This document shows, in pieces, positions 5,530-8,496 of a DNA stretch of 8,496 nt. Source of the stretch: Candidatus Saccharibacteria bacterium UBA6575 (GTDB lineage Bacteria > Patescibacteriota > Saccharimonadia > Saccharimonadales > Saccharimonadaceae); the NCBI GenBank assembly GCA_002434005.1, contig DJJF01000025.1, positions 1-8,496 on the forward strand. The letters are read 5' to 3'. The notes beneath the pieces were generated by a model that worked only from the letters and a program-made list of their open reading frames with translations, did not search any database and was not told where the DNA came from. How positions within the stretch are numbered: the stretch's first letter is position 1; each line of letters starts with the position of its first letter. The position numbers and the translations under genes were made by a program.

Positions 5530-6077
5530 GCTTCTCCTTTCTTGCCATATATAAAGTTGTAATACTGCGCTGAGTCTTTGGAGAATGTACGCTGTGACAC
5601 TACGTTTAGGTGCGGCGCGTTCATCTCTGATATTGTCCAATCGCCAGTCTTATCATCGACCTTAATGACATAGGCAACGTGACCCCATTCTCCCTCATCG
5701 GTTTGGAAGACTGCATTGACGGCTGGGGTATGATTTACCTCGTAGCCATCGGCGCGAGCACGATCATCCCATGTGTTCGCATTGCCCCAAGTCGTCGGTA
5801 TCGGTGTGCCAGCCCAAAGACGCATCGCAAAAGCCCAATAGGTGCAGTTTCCCCATGCATAAGTGTCGCCAGGCACCTCACCGCCCATATAGAAGCCTTG
5901 CGTCTCGGCGGCTTTGGCGTCTGGCGTACCGGCAAGAAAGCTCAAGACATCAGTGCCCATCGACATGACCGCCATGAATGGTAGCGATAGGATAACAACT
6001 AGCGTCGCTAATACGACCGCAATCGTTCGTTTTGGATTGTAGCCAGCTACACCAAAGACAACGATGCTTGGGTTCAC
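5466..6077 (-). CDS. membrane-anchored CHAP-domain peptidoglycan hydrolase
   Basis: A 203-aa protein with an N-terminal hydrophobic helix (about 17-40) acting as anchor or uncleaved signal, a short linker, and a CHAP (NlpC/P60-like cysteine amidase/peptidase) domain at about 63-180. The catalytic Cys is C78 in YAWGNCTYW, the His is H133 in GEWGHVAYV, and the third polar residue is probably E151 in ISEMNA. Such enzymes cleave peptide or amide bonds in peptidoglycan; in type IV systems lacking a VirB1 lytic transglycosylase, a CHAP protein commonly opens the wall for the channel, and that is its likely role here. Start is GTG at 6075-6077, sharing GTGA with the VirB4 stop, with GGAG eight bases upstream (6086-6089). 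Its proline-rich last 21 codons overlap the coupling ATPase start. An alternative role in remodelling or attacking host or competitor walls is possible. Confidence 0.9.
   Translation of the reverse strand: MNPSIVVFGVAGYNPKRTIAVVLATLVVILSLPFMAVMSMGTDVLSFLAGTPDAKAAETQGFYMGGEVPGDTYAWGNCTYWAFAMRLWAGTPIPTTWGNANTWDDRARADGYEVNHTPAVNAVFQTDEGEWGHVAYVIKVDDKTGDWTISEMNAPHLNVVSQRTFSKDSAQYYNFIYGKKGEAWTPKPILNPSLNTGNLSPSF
5534..5539 (-). promoter_or_regulatory. ribosome binding site fixing the coupling-ATPase start
   Basis: AAGGAG lies four bases before the ATG and inside the end of the CHAP gene. The surrounding 12 bases AGAAAGGAGAAG are identical to those before the VirB4 ATPase gene (7877-7888), which supports both start calls. 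Confidence 0.75.
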
Positions 6078-7873
6078 GCGTAAATCTCCGTGGGGTTTGT
6101 CGTAATGAGTGGATGCTCTTTATCTGCGGCCACTACTCGTACCGCAACATGGTTTTGGTCAGCAGCAATCAATGCGTCACCACGCTCGCATGTCAGCAAG
6201 AAACTCTGTTCGTATTCACTGAGATTAAACTCATCGACAACACCACGAATAGTCGTAGTGTCTTGTCGCATTAGAATACGCAAGGCACTCTGCGAGGCGA
6301 TAGCGCGGCCGTATTCGCTATGCAAAAAGTCATTGGCTTGTTGCGAGATGATCGAAACACCAAGGTAGTATTTACGCGCTCGACGGACTAGCCCTGCCAC
6401 GAATCGAGCACTTTGCTCGTGTTCAAGTAGTAACCAGCCCTCATCAATCACGAGCAGGCGTTTTTCGGGACTAGCCATAACTTGATTCTTAACGAAGTTA
6501 GAGATAATGAGCATCATGATTGGTCGCAAGTTGCTCGCCATATCCTTGATATCAAAAATCACCAGTCGATTATCTAGTTCGATATTGGTATGTGAATTAA
6601 ATACGCCAGCCAACGAGCCAGAGATATATCGCTCTAGTCGTTCACAAAGCTGTAGTTGTCCAAGGTCATGTAGCTCTGCGTACAAATCTTGTAAGCGCGG
6701 TTGTGACTTCTTTGCTTTCTTGTACACCTTTAGGATAGCGCGGTCTACCGCTGCTTTTTCTGATTTGTCCAAGCCCTCGGCCATCAAGCCGATGACATCG
6801 GTGAGGTCTTGAATATGCTCAGACAAATCGTCTTTTGAATGGAACGTCGTCGCCAGATCGAACGGATTTATCTTGTCTTTGCTTCGTGTTGATAGCTTGA
6901 TATATGTACCGTCAACAGATTCTGATAGGTTCTTATACTCGCGCTCTGGATCAATGACGATAACTTTTGTGCCTTGCATGAGTTGACGTAATATCTCAAC
7001 CTTGGTGGTGTAGCTTTTGCCTGAGCCAGACTGTGCAAACGTGATTGAATTGGCGTTATGAAGGCTAAAGCGGTCGAGAATAACGAGTGAGTTATTCGAT
7101 TTATTTACTCCGTACAAGATGCCGCTTTCTTGCACCAACTCAGATGACATAAATGGAAATGTGAGCGCGGCACTTGAGCTATCGAGGTTTCGTTTTTGCC
7201 CGAGTTGATCTTCGCCTCGCGGCAAAATGGACTGTAGGGCTTCGAGCTGCTGATACCTTGCAACTTTTGAGTAAAACAATCGTGCCGACATTGTAGCTTC
7301 GAGTAGCTTCGTCGTCTTATTAAGCTCTTCAAGGTTATCGGCGCGGATACTGACGTAAATCGCCATCTGGAAAAGCTTTTCTTGGCCACGTTGGATCTTG
7401 TCGCGCAGCTCAATCGCTGAATCGAGCGGATCGGTAATTTCAGAACCGACAATCTTACCGGCTCTCATCATAGCCCTCTTCGTACTCTCAAGCTCAGTTA
7501 TTTTACGGTGCAGTTTTGGTAAGGCGGATGTTGCGCTCACTTCATGCAGGTGGTAGCTGATATCTGAGTCGTGATTAAAGTTGATGAGGCTATCCATCCA
7601 GCCGGAATTAGCTACAAACGGATAACCAGAAATGTAGAGAGTGCGCATGTATATACCGTCGATGCACAAGTAGTCGATGTTTTCTTCTAGCCCAGCGTAA
7701 GACAACGCGTCTATTGCATCTTGTTCACCGAAAGCAATCGTCAACTCCTTTTGTTTATCAAGTCTCGCTTGCTTCTGCTTCCTGATGGGCGCAGTTATTG
7801 GGGTAACGACTTTTTGTCGTAGTTCGTTCAACTTTGCGAACTTATTTGGTTTTTCGAGTTTTGCTTTTACCAT
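6074..7873 (-). CDS. virB4: VirB4-type conjugation/secretion ATPase (motor domain protein)
   Basis: A 599-aa ATPase of the VirB4/TraC/TrsE family, the motor that energises assembly and substrate passage at the inner face of the channel. A basic N-terminal segment (1-45) precedes the middle VirB4 region (about 46-270). The motor has P-loop AQSGSGKS (280-287, Ala in place of the first Gly), VIVIDPEREY (304-313), NPFDL (336-340), Walker B LLVIDE followed by GWLLL (473-483), and the ISQQANDFL motif with the LRILMRQD stretch (531-538). No membrane helix is evident. Complete VirB4 proteins are about 800 aa; the missing N-terminal part is encoded by the gene just upstream, in a different frame. ATG 7871-7873 has GGAG in AGAAAGGAGAAG upstream and overlaps the upstream gene by 32 nt. 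The TGA stop shares GTGA with the CHAP gene start. Confidence 0.94.
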   Translation of the reverse strand: MVKAKLEKPNKFAKLNELRQKVVTPITAPIRKQKQARLDKQKELTIAFGEQDAIDALSYAGLEENIDYLCIDGIYMRTLYISGYPFVANSGWMDSLINFNHDSDISYHLHEVSATSALPKLHRKITELESTKRAMMRAGKIVGSEITDPLDSAIELRDKIQRGQEKLFQMAIYVSIRADNLEELNKTTKLLEATMSARLFYSKVARYQQLEALQSILPRGEDQLGQKRNLDSSSAALTFPFMSSELVQESGILYGVNKSNNSLVILDRFSLHNANSITFAQSGSGKSYTTKVEILRQLMQGTKVIVIDPEREYKNLSESVDGTYIKLSTRSKDKINPFDLATTFHSKDDLSEHIQDLTDVIGLMAEGLDKSEKAAVDRAILKVYKKAKKSQPRLQDLYAELHDLGQLQLCERLERYISGSLAGVFNSHTNIELDNRLVIFDIKDMASNLRPIMMLIISNFVKNQVMASPEKRLLVIDEGWLLLEHEQSARFVAGLVRRARKYYLGVSIISQQANDFLHSEYGRAIASQSALRILMRQDTTTIRGVVDEFNLSEYEQSFLLTCERGDALIAADQNHVAVRVVAADKEHPLITTNPTEIYA

Positions 7874-8496
7874 TATCTTCTCCTTTCTGTATAAGGGCGG
7901 TGTGTATCATCTGTAGTGCTTGCTCGGTCAAAGGTTGCAGTTTGGCTTGTGACGGACTGTAGAAGCTGTAGAACAAATCCAGAGCCTCAAGACTATCGAG
8001 TTGATCGGTATACATACCAAGTCGCGACATACCTTTTGAGACAATATCGAGTTTGATCTTGAGCTGCTCCTCGATTAAGTCAAAATCTCCCTTACCCGTA
8101 GGCTTGTACGGCACAATGATATAAAAGTGTCGCGTCAAAATCTTGTTAGTTGTGATGAGCGAGCGGATAAACGCATCGTAGTTTTTAAGCTGAGTACGGT
8201 AGATTGGTACTTTTTCGCTATCGAGTCGCTCTTTGAGATCATCGAGATATTTATCCATATCAATTTCTCGGGTGCGTACAAGAATTTGTAAACTTGTACC
8301 GACCGAGTTGAGGAAGCTTTCGTAAGTGTCGATGATTGCGTCTTGCTCTTCTTCGCTACGCAGTTCAAAGTTGAGTGATGATACCTGTAAGATTGCTCGA
8401 TATTCGTTATTTGGCAGCATCAAGATGCCATCTCGCACACCCTTGCTAGCTATTTGGTGGCTGGCCGGGGTTTTGCTTGTCGATTTCTGAATAGTG
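7842..8496 (-). CDS. VirB4/TraC N-terminal-domain protein, 5' end outside window
   Basis: The reading frame is open to the window edge, giving at least 217 residues. The block (A)SKGVRDGILMLPNNEYRAILQVSSLNFELRS, split here at the GTG at 8438, with EEEQDAIIDTYESFLNSVG after it, matches the N-terminal domain of Gram-positive and CPR VirB4 ATPases (RDGI...AIL.VSSINF.L.S..EQ). Next come TSLQILVRTREIDMDKYLDDLKER and a KILTRHFYIIVPY strand, also typical. The protein ends in a basic tail (GKSKTRKTK) and has no P-loop. It therefore supplies the VirB4 N-terminal module as a separate polypeptide, presumably docking on the ATPase encoded immediately downstream with a 32-nt overlap. A GTG at 8436-8438 could be a start but lacks a properly spaced ribosome site, and the upstream frame (SKTPASHQIASKG) resembles family sequence, so the true start is probably beyond 8496. 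Confidence 0.82.
   Translation of the reverse strand, partial: TIQKSTSKTPASHQIASKGVRDGILMLPNNEYRAILQVSSLNFELRSEEEQDAIIDTYESFLNSVGTSLQILVRTREIDMDKYLDDLKERLDSEKVPIYRTQLKNYDAFIRSLITTNKILTRHFYIIVPYKPTGKGDFDLIEEQLKIKLDIVSKGMSRLGMYTDQLDSLEALDLFYSFYSPSQAKLQPLTEQALQMIHTALIQKGEDNGKSKTRKTK

Noticed and set aside
5530..5640. A 37-residue N-terminal extension of the coupling ATPase from an in-frame ATG at 5640
   Set aside because: It would lie antiparallel to no known domain, overlaps the CHAP catalytic-domain code in another frame and puts a hydrophilic stretch before the membrane helix. The ATG at 5529 has a strong ribosome site.
7842..7873. VirB4 as a pseudogene broken by a frameshift
   Set aside because: The downstream part has its own ATG, a strong ribosome site and a plausible basic N terminus. 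The upstream part ends with a normal basic tail and stop.
8436..8438. GTG as the true start of the VirB4 N-terminal-domain gene
   Set aside because: The purine-rich AAGGGT is directly adjacent to the codon, too close for a ribosome site. The frame stays open to 8496 with family-like sequence, so the gene was annotated as partial.
1..8496. CRISPR array, insertion sequence or integrase gene
   Set aside because: No spaced direct repeats, terminal inverted repeats, transposase or recombinase motifs were seen anywhere in the window.

Overview
The window looks like a chromosomal segment of a Candidate Phyla Radiation (Patescibacteria) bacterium, most likely Candidatus Saccharibacteria (TM7). This is inferred from the style of the type IV secretion genes: a VirB4 split into two genes, a small CHAP peptidoglycan hydrolase and an unusually long VirD4-type ATPase, packed with overlapping ends. 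TGA serves as a true stop for at least two genes (near 1803 and 6074), which argues against the UGA-recoded CPR lineages (Gracilibacteria, Absconditabacteria). No database search was possible, so the taxonomic call is moderate.

Left part (1-2107), housekeeping and GC-richer. An htpX-type M48 membrane metalloprotease (5' portion, minus strand, running off the left edge) lies directly downstream of lemA. Divergent from lemA is a gene for a small, GC-rich, four-helix membrane protein of unknown function (plus strand). The gap after it holds two successive perfect hairpins (1828-1875 and 1894-1921). Then come two minus-strand tRNA genes, tRNA-Leu(UAA) and tRNA-Cys(GCA), both with encoded CCA.

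Middle (2108-2929). A short regulatory gap carries a good minus-strand promoter for the tRNAs. It is followed by a two-gene plus-strand operon: a single-HKD phospholipase-D-superfamily protein (149 aa) and a 71-aa very acidic protein of unknown function. This operon collides head-on with the secretion operon. The two facing stop codons share bases at CTAG (2926-2929), and the operon's clear intrinsic terminator (2956-2988) lies inside the 3' coding end of the opposing ATPase gene.

Right part (2926-8496), minus-strand type IV secretion operon. In transcription order it encodes a VirB4/TraC N-terminal-domain protein (5' end beyond the window), the VirB4 ATPase, a membrane-anchored CHAP hydrolase and a VirD4/TraD-like AAA+ coupling ATPase. 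Neighbouring genes overlap by 32, 4 and 64 nt, so they are very probably co-transcribed and translationally coupled. Together they suggest an envelope-spanning DNA or protein translocation machine: VirB4 as assembly motor, the CHAP enzyme opening peptidoglycan, and the coupling protein delivering substrate. The plus-strand PLD gene may be an accessory nuclease, but that is inference from position.
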